From positions 372,001 through 436,000 of the forward strand of contig JAHQIW010002308.1 of assembly GCA_019055375.1 (NCBI GenBank): 64,000 nt of DNA. Reading direction: 5' to 3'. The translations under genes and the position numbers were made by a program. Shown one piece after another: positions 48,387-59,199 of this stretch. This DNA is from Parelaphostrongylus tenuis. Taxonomy: Eukaryota; Nematoda; Chromadorea; Rhabditida; Metastrongylidae. The notes beneath the pieces were generated by a model. It searched no databases. It saw nothing but the letters and a program-made list of their open reading frames with translations, and was not told the DNA's origin. The stretch's first letter is position 1; every line of letters starts with the position of its first letter.

Positions 48387-48593
48387 CTACTGCTGGTGTA
48401 AGAAGCACTTGACAGTGTGGCACTCAACGCACTGTGGATCGTACTGATATTTCGCTGGCAAATGCGATAGAACAGACAATAGCAAAGCTGTAGCTAGTAG
48501 ACAAATTGAATCCTCCTTCACACCGCATTTTCGAGGGAGAAAATCCTCAAACCTCACTACGTGCCCTTTTATCAACCCCTTCCCCAGATACAT
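48387..48593 (-). CDS. Possible small Cys-containing secreted peptide
   Basis: 68 codons on the minus strand. A hydrophobic run (SICLLATALLLSVLSHLPA) is followed by a short tail with CVECHTVKC. It could be a signal peptide with a short secreted peptide, but the run starts about 29 residues after the only Met, so a different first exon would be needed. No family recognised. Confidence 0.2.
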   Translation of the reverse strand: MYLGKGLIKGHVVRFEDFLPRKCGVKEDSICLLATALLLSVLSHLPAKYQYDPQCVECHTVKCFLHQQ

Positions 48594-49014
48594 TTTGAAA
48601 AACTCCCCAATTCTTCCCAGAAGTCGTGCATTGTATAAGACGTGATCTCACATTACAATTCGTAAGCGTCGTGAAATGTGGAAAAAATGGAAATACGTCG
48701 CTGTCCCATCGATATGGCTTTCTTGTTGAAAAGTAGGATTTTCAGGGTCATCTGAGCGCTTTTTTCTAGCGAAGCTCTGCCGAGAGAAAACCCTCCATTA
48801 AGATATTACCTTTCAATGGCGAACAAGTGACTCCTAAATCAAAATTTCACTATATAGAAACCAACAAATTCGTGACAAAATTCGAGCAAATAAGCCTAGC
48901 TACTCCAAAGGCAAAACGTAATCTTCCTTCCGCCAATAGAACGTGCTATGAAGATCTTTCCAGAAATCAAGCTTATCATTGTAATCTGTATTCAACAAAC
49001 TATCAAACAACCAG

Positions 49015-49310
49015 AGCGCATATGGCGCAGTGGTTAGAGGTGCTCTGCGTCGCACACAAGATCGATGGTCCGATATCGCGCACATAGCTCACCATGGCCT
49101 CCATCCTCCTGGAGTCGGTAAATTGGTCCCGGGTTGGGTTGGGACTTGTCTCGGAGGATAAGTAGCACTGTCACGATAACAGTGGGAGGCCACCGCGAAG
49201 GCCAGGTATGCATTCAAACATCCCAACGATGTTAAAAATCAAAGACGAATGCATGGCGCATCCCTCAAGAATTGATCAACGCCAAGAGCTTTATCCTTTT
49301 ATCCTATATC
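49015..49310 (+). repeat. tRNA-derived SINE, second family
   Basis: A box TGGCGCAGTGGTTAGAGGTG, a weak B box (GATGGTCCGATATCGC), body GGGAGGCCACCGCGAAGG and CAGGTATGCATTCAAAC, end GAGCTTTATCCTTTTATCC. Best + strand reference copy in the window. Confidence 0.75.
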
Positions 49311-51950
49311 GAATGACCATAAAATCATAGAAAAGAACAAAGAAATCTTACATGACAGCTGCAGTTATGTTCATTCTCGGAAGGATGTGACTTTTCTGTG
49401 AAACGTAGGAATTTTTGGGCACAAAGGCTTTTTTCACTGAAATTTTTCTTGCTGATGTCCCTTCTGTGATATTCCATCATTTAACGATGCTAATGTCTCC
49501 TCAGACTCCCAATTTATCATTTAAATTCTCTTAAATCTATTTCAGCGCGCGTTAATGCTATCTGCCTGTCTTGCGACAAGGCGTTCGGTGCATGAAATTT
49601 CAAGCATTCGGCCCTCAACGCGTTAATGTCCTTTTCTCCAGTAAAACGAAAACTTCCACTCAATTTGCATCTACGCATCCATAAACAAATCAGACCTAAT
49701 CTTTCTTACAGAATCGGTTACTGCCTCGCAACTTTTAATTTTGCTTAACAAATATCGCTGAATGCTATAGCTCTAGTGAAGCTTCTGCGGGCCCTTACCA
49801 CATCTAATCGTTACCTCTTTCGGACAAATAGTATCTTTTCCAAACAAATTTGTGATTAATTTTTCAATTACGTATGGCTGCAGCGCTCTGTGATTCAATG
49901 TGAGGAAGCAGGATGTTGGCCAAAGTACGGTGTATCACTACCACTTACTACTGCTACTGGAAATCAGGAGTCACTAACATTTTGGGACAGCATGGCTTGC
50001 GACGAATCTGGCCATTAATTGGAGTGTGCCCTTTGAGCTCGTTTTTATGTGCACAAAAATCATTATTTATTGGGAATTCAGTAAAGGCAGAGCATTAGGT
50101 CAGAAAAAGGCGGATTTTGAAGGGCGAATTGTTAGGCCACTCGAGTGGCTCATGTACCAAACTCTGTACACATTATTATGAAAGGTCCAGAGCATTGCAG
50201 AGAATATAGTTTCTATGCGGTCAGGAATAAGTTAATTGATTGGCATGAGGAACTACCAATATGCGAATATATCTGAATTTACGAACTTGAATCTCTCACC
50301 ATCGCTCAAAAAAGAATTCAAAGCTATCATATACGCATATAATTGCAATGCAATTCGCTGCTATCTGGTCGTGTTAGAAACGGTGAAACGCGCAAAAGAG
50401 AACCACAGTTCGCTGAAATGGGCTATCATTAAGGAGCCGCGAAGAATATCCATCTGTGTTACCAGCAGCTATACTGTCAAACTTTAAAGGATGCTGGAAC
50501 ATCTTTCATATTTCTGGATGTAATTCGACTAAATCTAAGAAAACGACAAGTGATACATTCTAAAAAAAAGTGTTAACTCATCACTGCTTGCTATACAATG
50601 TAGAATGATGCAAGAAACATGTTGTGCAAGCCTACTCAATTTATAATGGAAGATTATTCAACTTATGAACTCATCCGTAGAGAATGATGACAGAATTTGT
50701 ATATACTTGGTAGTAATCTGTACTGATGAGTACTTCTTTACTATTTCGAAAAATGTCGTTTTCAAAAACGAGGGTTCAACCCTTAAGGAACGACGTGTAC
50801 CACCCAAGGTACACGACTGTTTGAATGTCTTTCTCGCTGGACGAATTTTCCTATTAAACACTTTATTATCATTCGAAAGCTTTGATCTCTGCGTTTTCAA
50901 CAATGCGTTTGGTTTCCGAAAAAGCCGTTTCATTACGTTGTAACAGCAACATTAAAATTATGTTGCTCAGTTTGCTTATTTGCTCGGCTAAGGGCTTGTA
51001 AGTGGCTCTTTGCTAAACTCTTGATAGTCGTTCGATGGCCCAAATCCCGAAAACTCCGATGCTGTAATTGATTGTTCGAATGATTATCACAAAACTCTGT
51101 AAGAGCGAAAAGAAGATTACGTTTTGTACTCAAAGTTTTTATCGTACAGAAAAGCTAAATATGTATCAAAAATACATATGCATGTAGAGAATTCTTGAAG
51201 TATGAGTAACACATAAAACCTAAGGTTTTAGTTCTCAAACAAACGAGAAACCCTAATTGAATGACGAAAATCGCGCGCCTCTTCCAAGTTACGCTGTGCG
51301 GCCGATCAACTGCCATCATTTAAGGAATAAATACCTTTGTACCGTATCTAAGAAGATCGTATGGTCCGTGCCGAGAACGGCTCTTCCAAGAAAAGTGGAG
51401 GTACGGCCTATTCGACAGTGATGTAGCTCAAAGATGCCTTAGTGAATGGAAGGCATCGATAACTGCTATAAAAATCTCCCTTTGATCACATGATTACTTA
51501 GAAAAGGGAACTCCACATGCAGTTCGTCGGCGAGAACCTCGAGTGAAGACACTCCATAATTCAAAAGGATTTTATCTGTGGTGGAGCGGGAAGCTAAAAG
51601 AAAGCTATTCTGTAATCCTCGATTTCACCCTCTCTTTTAATTTAGAACGACCGCGACTTGTCGAAAGTTCTATTCAAGTTGAACTTCTGTGCATTCAATC
51701 GATAGCATGGAACTATGTTTCCATTATTCTTAAATGTTCTTTGCTCCAACGTTTCGAACATATGTGCAACGATTCTTGATTTCCTTAATTTGATCTGCAT
51801 ATTAGACGGATTGATCATTTAAGAAGAAAATTTGTCGGCAAATTAATTCAAGCTTCAAGTACGAGTCGATTCCTGTAAAATGTGTGCCTCAGCTTTAATT
51901 CCTTCACGACTATCTGAGTATCATAGATCAAATTAGGCTGTTTTTATTCA
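49311..51950. other. No feature recognised
   Basis: Open frames of up to 92 codons on both strands at 50658-50943 overlap each other and show no domain. No repeat of the families seen elsewhere was noticed. Confidence 0.35.
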
Positions 51951-52118
51951 ACCGCTTTTTTTTGCGGTGGTATAATGTTATTGATATATACCCAGTGTTA
52001 CAGAGTGATGTGCAAAACTTTCGCGTCAGGCGGGACTAGAACCCGCACCTCTTTCTTTCCAGGAATGCGTGCTCTATCCGTTACACTACTGACGCCCATC
52101 TTACACATCGCTCTTTCT
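51951..52118 (-). repeat. tRNA-derived SINE with near-tRNA core
   Basis: On the minus strand the core starts GCGTCAGTAGTGTAACGGAT and ends GGGTTCTAGTCCCGCCTGACGC. A 7-bp acceptor-like stem (GCGTCAG/CTGACGC) and a 5-bp T stem (GCGGG/CCCGC) pair perfectly. The anticodon arm does not form a normal stem, and the tail GAAAGTTTTGCACATCACTC plus hairpin follows, so this is a SINE and not a tRNA gene. Confidence 0.7.
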
Positions 52119-53179
52119 AAATATCTGAGTATCTTTCTGTACAGACTGTCCTTTGAATTAGCTTATCAAATGAACCTGTTTGGAGTCTCTTAAGCTCCTC
52201 TAGGCACTTTTCCATCTTATAAACTGATTGATAAAAAGACGATTTCTATAAAGCGAATCATTGGACCAAAAAAACTACCAATTACTGAACCTACACTGAC
52301 TTATTTAAACTTTACAAAGACTAAACGTGGCCAACTGATGAATTATTTTGTTGCAAATATCCATCCGGGCAGCTCTGGTATTGATTTTTCGCCTTCGAAA
52401 GAATGAAAGTCTTGGTAGCCCGAATTGCTGGATCGTGCTATCGACGTGATTGTAGCACTTCATCTCTAACTACTCTAACCTACGATGCTACGTCACATTA
52501 TACATTCACTTGTGGATTCAAATTATCAGAACTAGTCACATTTAGCTACACTTGATGTTCATGAGAGTATGTTTTTTCTATGCATTATCAAGAAATCGGC
52601 ATGCTTCATTGAAATGGAAAATTAGGTTTTCTACAGAAAGTCAAATACATTTTTGATACCGAAGAAGAAAGAACAAATGTCCTCCCGTGGGCCCTCAGCA
52701 GTCTTAACGGATACCTCAAAGCTATACGTTTTGAGTGGTTTCTATGATATTCCTCACTGCAGTTGGCTCAATATGTCTTTGAAAAATTCCATATTGCGGG
52801 AAGCATGTGTACTTTGGACAGCAGGTTATTCGTAATGAACAAGTTTTCCAATCTCGTCTGAATCCGTCGTATTAAGGCAAATTTTAATATTTAAACTTTT
52901 ATTGAAATTTTACCAATTGATGATTATGTTTCGTTGGCTGTAGCAAAGACGCTATCAATCGAAATCAAAATGCTTGAAGATGAATGGTATTGTGTAATGG
53001 TCATGATCTTTTGAAGATGATCTAGTAGTTCTGAAGTTCTTATCCTATTAAGGAAAGTGGAAAAGCTCGAAAGAGGCCACTGTGCTCAAAGATGTTGTGA
53101 GGAGTACAGCGCAATATATTATCTATATGCATTGTTGCTGAATGTGAAGCACATCAAGAGCATTGTTGGTAAACTTGAA

Positions 53180-53480
53180 AGGTAAGTAAAAGATAAAGCT
53201 CTCAACATTGATCAATTTCTGAGGGATGCCCATGTAATCGACGCCATTAAAGATCGTTGGAGGTGATTAAATGGTTATTCGGCTTTTGCAATAGCGCGTG
53301 GTGGCCTACTGCTGTATCAAATTAGCTCTGCTATCCTCTCAGGTAGGTCTGGTGTCACTGTGCCAACCCCGGAGAGGTGGAAGGAGTGGTTATCTTTGGG
53401 CGTAGGATCGAACCATGAACCGCGTGAATGTCACAGGTCACCTCTAACCACTGTGCTATAAGCTTCCCTGGATTTATGTC
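53180..53480 (-). repeat. tRNA-derived SINE, second family, diverged
   Basis: Minus strand: TATAGCACAGTGGTTAGAGG, B box ATGGTTCGATCCTACGCCC, then body AGGCCACCACGCG and end GAGAGCTTTATC. Clear head, more changes in the body than the other copies. Confidence 0.65.
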
Positions 53481-54246
53481 GGATAATCGCCTTGTGACAT
53501 TTTGCGAATTGGACACGTTATGAAGATGGATGAAGCGCAGATTCATGACGGATTATCGCATGTCACTCTCATAATGATGAGAAAATAAATGGGCTCGAAT
53601 CTTCTACGTTAACGGTAAGCATACCTTCTCACTCGTTCATCACTCGGCAAGTACCGTTACAATCAACAGTTCAGTTGTGATATTTGGCAGTGATTGTGAT
53701 TTTTTATTAAGCTAAAAACGTCTGCTATCTATTTACATTATCAGTTATTTATTATATTATCGTTTATTAATTATGAGACTACCTGCGTTATTGATGTGTC
53801 AAGTCGTGAACAACATGGGTGGCCTAAAACTATGGGCACATCCTCTTCAGAAAATAAGGCGTTCGTTTTTACAGCAGAGCTTCATTAGCACTACTGGCGA
53901 TCCACCGTTTTCCATGAACAGAGTTATGTAAAAAATTTGCGTTTCAAAGAAGGTGGAATTGACACAATGTTCGCTATTCAATCACAGTGACAACAACGAG
54001 AACAACGACTACCGAAATTAACCTCTCGTCAGCTTAATAAGGGCAGTCCTTAAACATCTAATGTACCGCATGAGCATAATTCATATACGACTGAACAGAT
54101 ATTTAAATGCGGCGATCAAGAAGTTCCTTTTCCGGGCCTAGATTCCTTCTCGTTTCGTTTCCTTCTAGTATTGAACCTTGGAACGATGATCTCGAGAAGC
54201 TCAGTGAGCTTCACCTATTTCACAACCCACCGAAAATATACACTAA

Positions 54247-54560
54247 AGTGGATAAAGGATAACGGATAGAGCTCTCGGCGTTGATCAATCCCTGAGGGAT
54301 ACGTCATGCATTCGTGTTTAAATTTCAACTTCGTTTGAGGTGATTGAATGTATTTCTGGCATTTACAATGACTCGCGGTGGCCTCCCGCTGAACCGAGTT
54401 AGTGCTGTTTATCCTCCTAGACCACCCTGAGACCATCTGGTAACAATTAATCAGACCCTGAAGGGATGGATGGTTTGGTGAGCCATGAGTGCGAGATCGA
54501 ATCAATGACCTCATGTGCGACGCAAAGCATCCCTAACCGCTGCGCTCTACACGCGCTTCA
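54247..54560 (-). repeat. tRNA-derived SINE, second family
   Basis: Minus strand: AGAGCGCAGCGGTTAGGGAT, TTGATTCGATCTCGCACTC, body GGGAGGCCACCGCGAGTCAT and end GAGAGCTCTATCCGTTATCC. Very similar along its length to the 10029-10345 copy. Confidence 0.7.
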
Positions 54561-55340
54561 CCGGACTGGGTACATTTAGATATTAACGCTCCAGTCAACG
54601 TTTTTTAGGTGTTAACTTAAATGTCACGAACTTCCTGTTTCAAAAAAACTAAAAGAGGCTGGCAGATGCACTTCAAAAATTAGGTGTTAAGATCTATTTC
54701 ATTCTACACGACGCACTATCACAATTCTCTCTGAGGACTGCAGCACTTCTGGCATTCAACTCTTTTCCCCTCATTCATGCTCTACAAAGGTTTTCGAGTT
54801 TTTTATGTGTTGATTCGGCTGCTGCTTGAGCATCTTGTTTTTTGGTGAATGTTCTGAAATACCGGTCGGGGAGATCTGTTTGCAGTCTTCAGAATAGCCA
54901 GGTACTAAGCCATTTCCAGGTGATTGAAAGAGATGTAGGGGGGAGGTCGAACCAGCGTATTGCTTGCATGGCTTCATGATAAGGCGCAACACTAATTACT
55001 AGGAGACGCTTCTCCTTCAACTCAAGTTTTTTTTTGCTTTATTTACTTTAAAGTTTTTGTCTTCTTTATAAATGACGCAGATTGCTGGCCGAGACGTTTT
55101 TTCTTGCAGTCTTGGATCTTACGTTGATTGACTGCAAAAGACCGTTGGATGAGGGTATCGAACCAGAGACTTGCTTATTATTTCATCACATTCATCGCAT
55201 CACTAATCACAGCTCTTTGCCACCTCTGGATAATATTTACATATATTAATTATTTTTACCGAAGTATACATATTCTGAATCGAACACAACTGTATTTCTT
55301 TCTAATTAAGTCTGTGGCTAATACTCAAAATTTCTAGTAT

Positions 55341-55604
55341 TTTAACTGCCTTTTTTTCCGCAGTGCTATAATGTTTCATATATACCTAAGAGATTGAGTG
55401 GGTGAGCAAAAACCAGACCTCAGACGGGAATCAAATCAGCGTTCCATCTATATCGGGTACTTGTCCTACGACTACACCACCAAGGTACATTCGAGCCACC
55501 TCCCATTCTTCAATATCTATGTGGTAGCTGTCAGCCACCAACCTTGAACACGTTTGGTCTGGTTTGTGATTCGCTTTATAAACCCAGTTGAGCTGGCAGC
55601 CATT
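55341..55604 (-). repeat. Composite SINE, subfamily with Gly-like core
   Basis: Minus strand: 5' domain AAGGTTGGTGGCTGACAGCT, core TTGGTGGTGTAGTCGTAGGA, B-box region near 55432-55445, tail ending ...TAGCACTGCGGAAAAAAAGG. The tail resembles the other subfamily's GATATATACC...TATACCACCGC tail, so both may be mobilised by the same partner LINE. Confidence 0.65.
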
Positions 55605-55727
55605 GTGATAACTAATACCTGAAATTTCTAGTATCTTTTACTACTTTTTTCGCAGTGTTATGTTGTTTCATATATACCTAGGCGAAAAAAGGCAGAAAAA
55701 ATTCTAGAAATTTTGAGTATCTTCTAC

Positions 55728-55910
55728 CAAACCTGTTTAAGGTTGGTGGCTGACAGCTGTTATAGAGATATTAAGAATGAGTGGCTGGTGCGAATGTATT
55801 TCGGTGGTGTAGTGGTAGCACGCGTCCGCGCTATGGACGAAACGCCGGTTTGACTCCCGTCTGAGGTCGTATTTTTGCTCACCACTGATTCTCTAAGGTA
55901 TATAAGTCTG
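55728..55910 (+). repeat. Composite SINE, opposite orientation to its neighbour
   Basis: Core CGGTGGTGTAGTGGTAGCAC with B box CGGTTTGACTCCC and tail GAGGTCGTATTTTTGCTCAC. The 5' domain AAGGTTGGTGGCTGACAGCT (from about 55740) matches the complement of 55530-55549. A tail-only piece of the inverted copy (55633-55681) lies between the two, making an inverted pair. Confidence 0.65.
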
Positions 55911-55951
55911 TAGCACTAATCGTTAAAACAAGTTTTTTTAAAAGCATTTAC

Positions 55952-56388
55952 ATGCATTTTGCTTTCTTCAAAGTCGTCGATTCGAGTCGATTGCCCACAC
56001 TCGTTCGCACCGTTGGGGGACTTCTCGTCTTCATTCTCGTCCAGGCGAATCTGATTGGATGGTCATTACTCAAAAGAAGAATCTCATTCGGCGGCGCCCT
56101 CATGCAGGATAGTAGTGATTGTCCAATGATGATATTAAATTTTCAGGGGATAATCCGTCCTATAACAGTCGATATAATTATTGGCTTGCACAAAGCTTGA
56201 AAGTAGTTACAGGTACAATCATCAAAGAGCATAGGTTGAATAATAAAGCCGAAGTTCAAGAAAATTACTTATTGTAAATAACAGGGGATCGCCGAGTGAG
56301 GGTTTTTCATACAAGCAGTTACATCCGAAGCAAAATCAACTCAATCGTCAACGAAGACGCAGATTACATTGAGGACGAACAACTATGA
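55952..56388 (+). CDS. Hypothetical small secreted or single-pass membrane protein, three exons
   Basis: Proposed exons 55952-56111, 56147-56212 and 56285-56388 give 109 residues. The first has a hydrophobic stretch at about residues 22-45 (GGLLVFILVQANLIGW), usable as signal peptide or anchor. The next exons read NPSYNSRYNYWLAQSLKV and VFHTSSYIRSKINSIVNED and end in an acidic tail YIEDEQL before TGA. Acceptors AAATTTTCAG and AAATAACAG and the donor ACAG|GTACAA are reasonable; the first intron would be only about 35 bases, which is short for a nematode and the weakest point. TTTTTTTAAAAG before the start could be a trans-splice site. No family recognised; C-terminal flank resembles a repeat motif. 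Confidence 0.4.
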
Positions 56389-57219
56389 GCAATCAACTGA
56401 ATTCGACGACTCTGAAGAAGAGGAAACGCGTTGAAACGTTAATCGAATGAATTTGTTTTCAACATCTCGTGCTATTGATTTAATCAACAAGGGATATATG
56501 ATTGAAAATATTCCGAATTTGGAGGGAATTCGGTTTTGGAAATATTACGCAGATAATCAAATTAGTGATGTAATGATTTTTGCAGTCTTTTAATGATACG
56601 GCAATCTTCTATAAAATCCTGAATAAATGCTTCAATCGAGGATTAGCTCTTTGGATGTACAAAGCCAATCAATCTCGCAACATTATTTACGTTTTCGTAT
56701 CAGAATGATAGTCCGTAAAATAAGAATCTAATCCGCATAGCTTTTCGCAAAGGCTTCGCCTTGTGATTGGATAGCGTTTCATCGAATTGTGTTTCTCATT
56801 GTATTCCTATTCTCCTTTTTCGTTTTTTAACAGATCTTTAACAAAATTCGGTGTTGAGTCACAATTTTTTGGGTCCTCATGGTTGAAATACACAAAACTT
56901 TGCCCAACAGTATCATATTTGAACACTACAGTGTGCATTCAACCATTCCATCTAGTGCTCGAGGTGTCGTTCAACTTGGAAATTATTCATAGTCTGCTTT
57001 TCCGTGGTTTTATACAGAATGCACCTTCTGGAATGGTCAGTTCTTGAGATTTACTATGTATCGTCATTACCATTAGATCGAATCGAGCGCTCAGGCTAAG
57101 CATTCTTATGTGAGACGAGAATTGCTTGCAAACCTTGAGAAGGAAAAAAAATTTAAGTACTTTTCCGTCTGATAGTACAGTTTTCTGAGCCTTTCCCTTT
57201 TATTATATATTAACTCTTC

Positions 57220-57885
57220 TTAAAGAGTGTCAGTGATCATTGGAAATCATCAATCTTTGGCTAGCACGGTAGATGCTCATTATCCGAAAGAGCCTATTTT
57301 TAATGCTTCAGCTAGTAAAAAGATATGCGTTTCACGCGCGCATAATTCTCGCAGTGCAGAGCTCATTCTCCAGACTATTAGTATCACTAATTATTCAATA
57401 TTGTAAAATTTAGCGATTCCAGCGCTGTTCTTATTTTCTGGAGGGACTGTTTCTCTGCAGTGTAGCAGGGAAAATAAGAGATTCACATACGCAGCTATGT
57501 GCTTTTTTGGCCATTTCACGGCCTGCGAGGTGGGGGAAGGAGTAGGGGGTCGCTGCGGTATCCATCGAGGGAGCTTATGTGAAGGGTGATTTTTGTTATC
57601 TGATCAAGAACTGTTTCTCTGCTTTGGAAGAAAACTCCAAACCAAACGTCTGACACTGATACTAAAAGATTTTCGCTACACGTTTATGTGCTTTTCGTGC
57701 TTTCAGCGAAGTGACAATTGAGTTGCACAGCTATGTAAAACATAATCTAATTCTTAATGCTACAGCGCAAAAAGAGTCTTTCAACAAATCGGCCACGAAA
57801 GGCTTAAACCAGAGATTTTTGCTTTCTAATCATTACTGAAACTGTTTAAGGGAACTTCTTGTACAGCGAAAGGGATAGGCTTAGA
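57220..57885. repeat. Dispersed repeat copy 2
   Basis: Same block order as 43325-44120, including CTGTTTCTCTGCAGTGTAGC at about 57447 and ATTCTTAATGCTACAGCG at about 57750. It is somewhat shorter. Ends are approximate. Confidence 0.55.
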
Positions 57886-58529
57886 AATCAGCGCTACCAA
57901 ACGGAGGTGAAGCAAAATTTCTCTTACTGTGTGCATGCAATTTTGCAGAGAGCGTGGTGTGGTAAAGCTGATTCTCTAATTAATGCGTATGACGCCGAAA
58001 ATTTGAAAAAGGGCCATTTGCATAATAATCTCACCATTGTCCTTGATTCGCGCCATTCCAAGAAGTCATCACATAAGGTTTCGTCATGAAAAAATTGAAG
58101 CGACCGTTTTGTTCGGTCGAAAGCAACACGAGCGAAGCCAGCCACGAATAGCTGTTGTTACTCAGCAGGCAAACGATTAATTGCACTTCGTCGTATCTTA
58201 AGAAAACCTGCATTACTTTTCCTGTCTTCTTTCGAAATTAGTGTTCCAAATGAGTGCTAGAATTCGCCTCTTGAATTCCACGGGAGTGATTAAGTACGAC
58301 GTGGTTTTACAACGAAATAAGCCCTCTATGATAACTGAAGTCATTCATCTTTTTCACATCCCAGTGCTCTTCTTTTCTTAACTCCATGCGCTAATGAATT
58401 TCTAAGCAACTCAGTGCTCATTTAGTTTTTATACCCCTCTGCTTGGAAAACAAACATGGCTAACATATTCCTTCATTTTGAAAGACATTTCATCAACATA
58501 TCTCCTCATTTTCATCTTATTGCTCTTCT

Positions 58530-58760
58530 TTGGGATGCCTTCACTGCTCTTTGCATGCTACTTTTATAGCGCTGTTTTCTGAGTTCAAGATCAACGTTGG
58601 CGGACTGTCATGCAGTGATAGTGCGATTTTCCTGTTGACACACAACCGTGATTTATATGGCCTTGCATTCATTTCAACTCGTGCCTGCTGGTATATATAC
58701 GTTGGTTTTTCAATTTTTGAGCAAAAATATCCCAGGCCCATGGTGAAGTTTTTTATTTGA
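58530..58760 (+). CDS. Hypothetical exon (strand uncertain)
   Basis: The + frame reads FKINVGGLSCSDSAIFLLTH and RDLYGLAFISTRACWYIYVG before TGA. The minus strand is also open over 58741-58541 (KIEKPTYIYQQARVEMNARP). Only one can be real; neither shows a known domain. Confidence 0.25.
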   Translation: MGCLHCSLHATFIALFSEFKINVGGLSCSDSAIFLLTHNRDLYGLAFISTRACWYIYVGFSIFEQKYPRPMVKFFI

Positions 58761-58944
58761 GCATAAACTACTGCAACTTATAACGCTTTCGTATGTGATA
58801 CATGTGTTCTTGCATAACCAGTGAACAAGCACGATTTCGCCCAGAAGAATGCATTGACGTCTGCGGCTGCAGCGTTTTCGTCTAAAAAAACTGGAATTTC
58901 CAACTTTTTCTTATTTTTCTGAAGAAAGCTTCCAATACTCGAAA

Positions 58945-59190
58945 TTTCTAATTTTTTTTAATGCATTTTTCGCAGTGTCATGATGTTTCGTATATACTCA
59001 AGAGAAATGACTGGTGAGTAAAAAATTCGGCCTCAAACAGATGTCGAATCCGCGTATCATTCTAACAGGGAGCTCGTGTTACCACCATACCACCGAGGTA
59101 CATTGGAACCACCACTCTTTTTTTGAAATCTCTATGATAGCTGTCAGCAACCAACCTTTAACAGGCTTGATCGGATATGCGATTTCGCTT
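58945..59190 (-). repeat. Composite SINE, Gly-like-core subfamily
   Basis: Same order as 55341-55604 on the minus strand: 5' domain AAAGGTTGGTTGCTGACAGC, core with GGTGGTATGGTGGTAACAC, B-box region ATTCGACATCTG, tail ending TGACACTGCGAAAAATGC. More decayed than the 55.8 kb copy. Confidence 0.6.
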
Positions 59191-59199
59191 TATAGGTCC

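Noticed and set aside
51951..52118. tRNA gene, suggested by a perfect 7-bp acceptor-like stem and T stem
   Set aside because: The anticodon arm does not fold, and the same core plus tail is found in several copies across the window, so it is a SINE.
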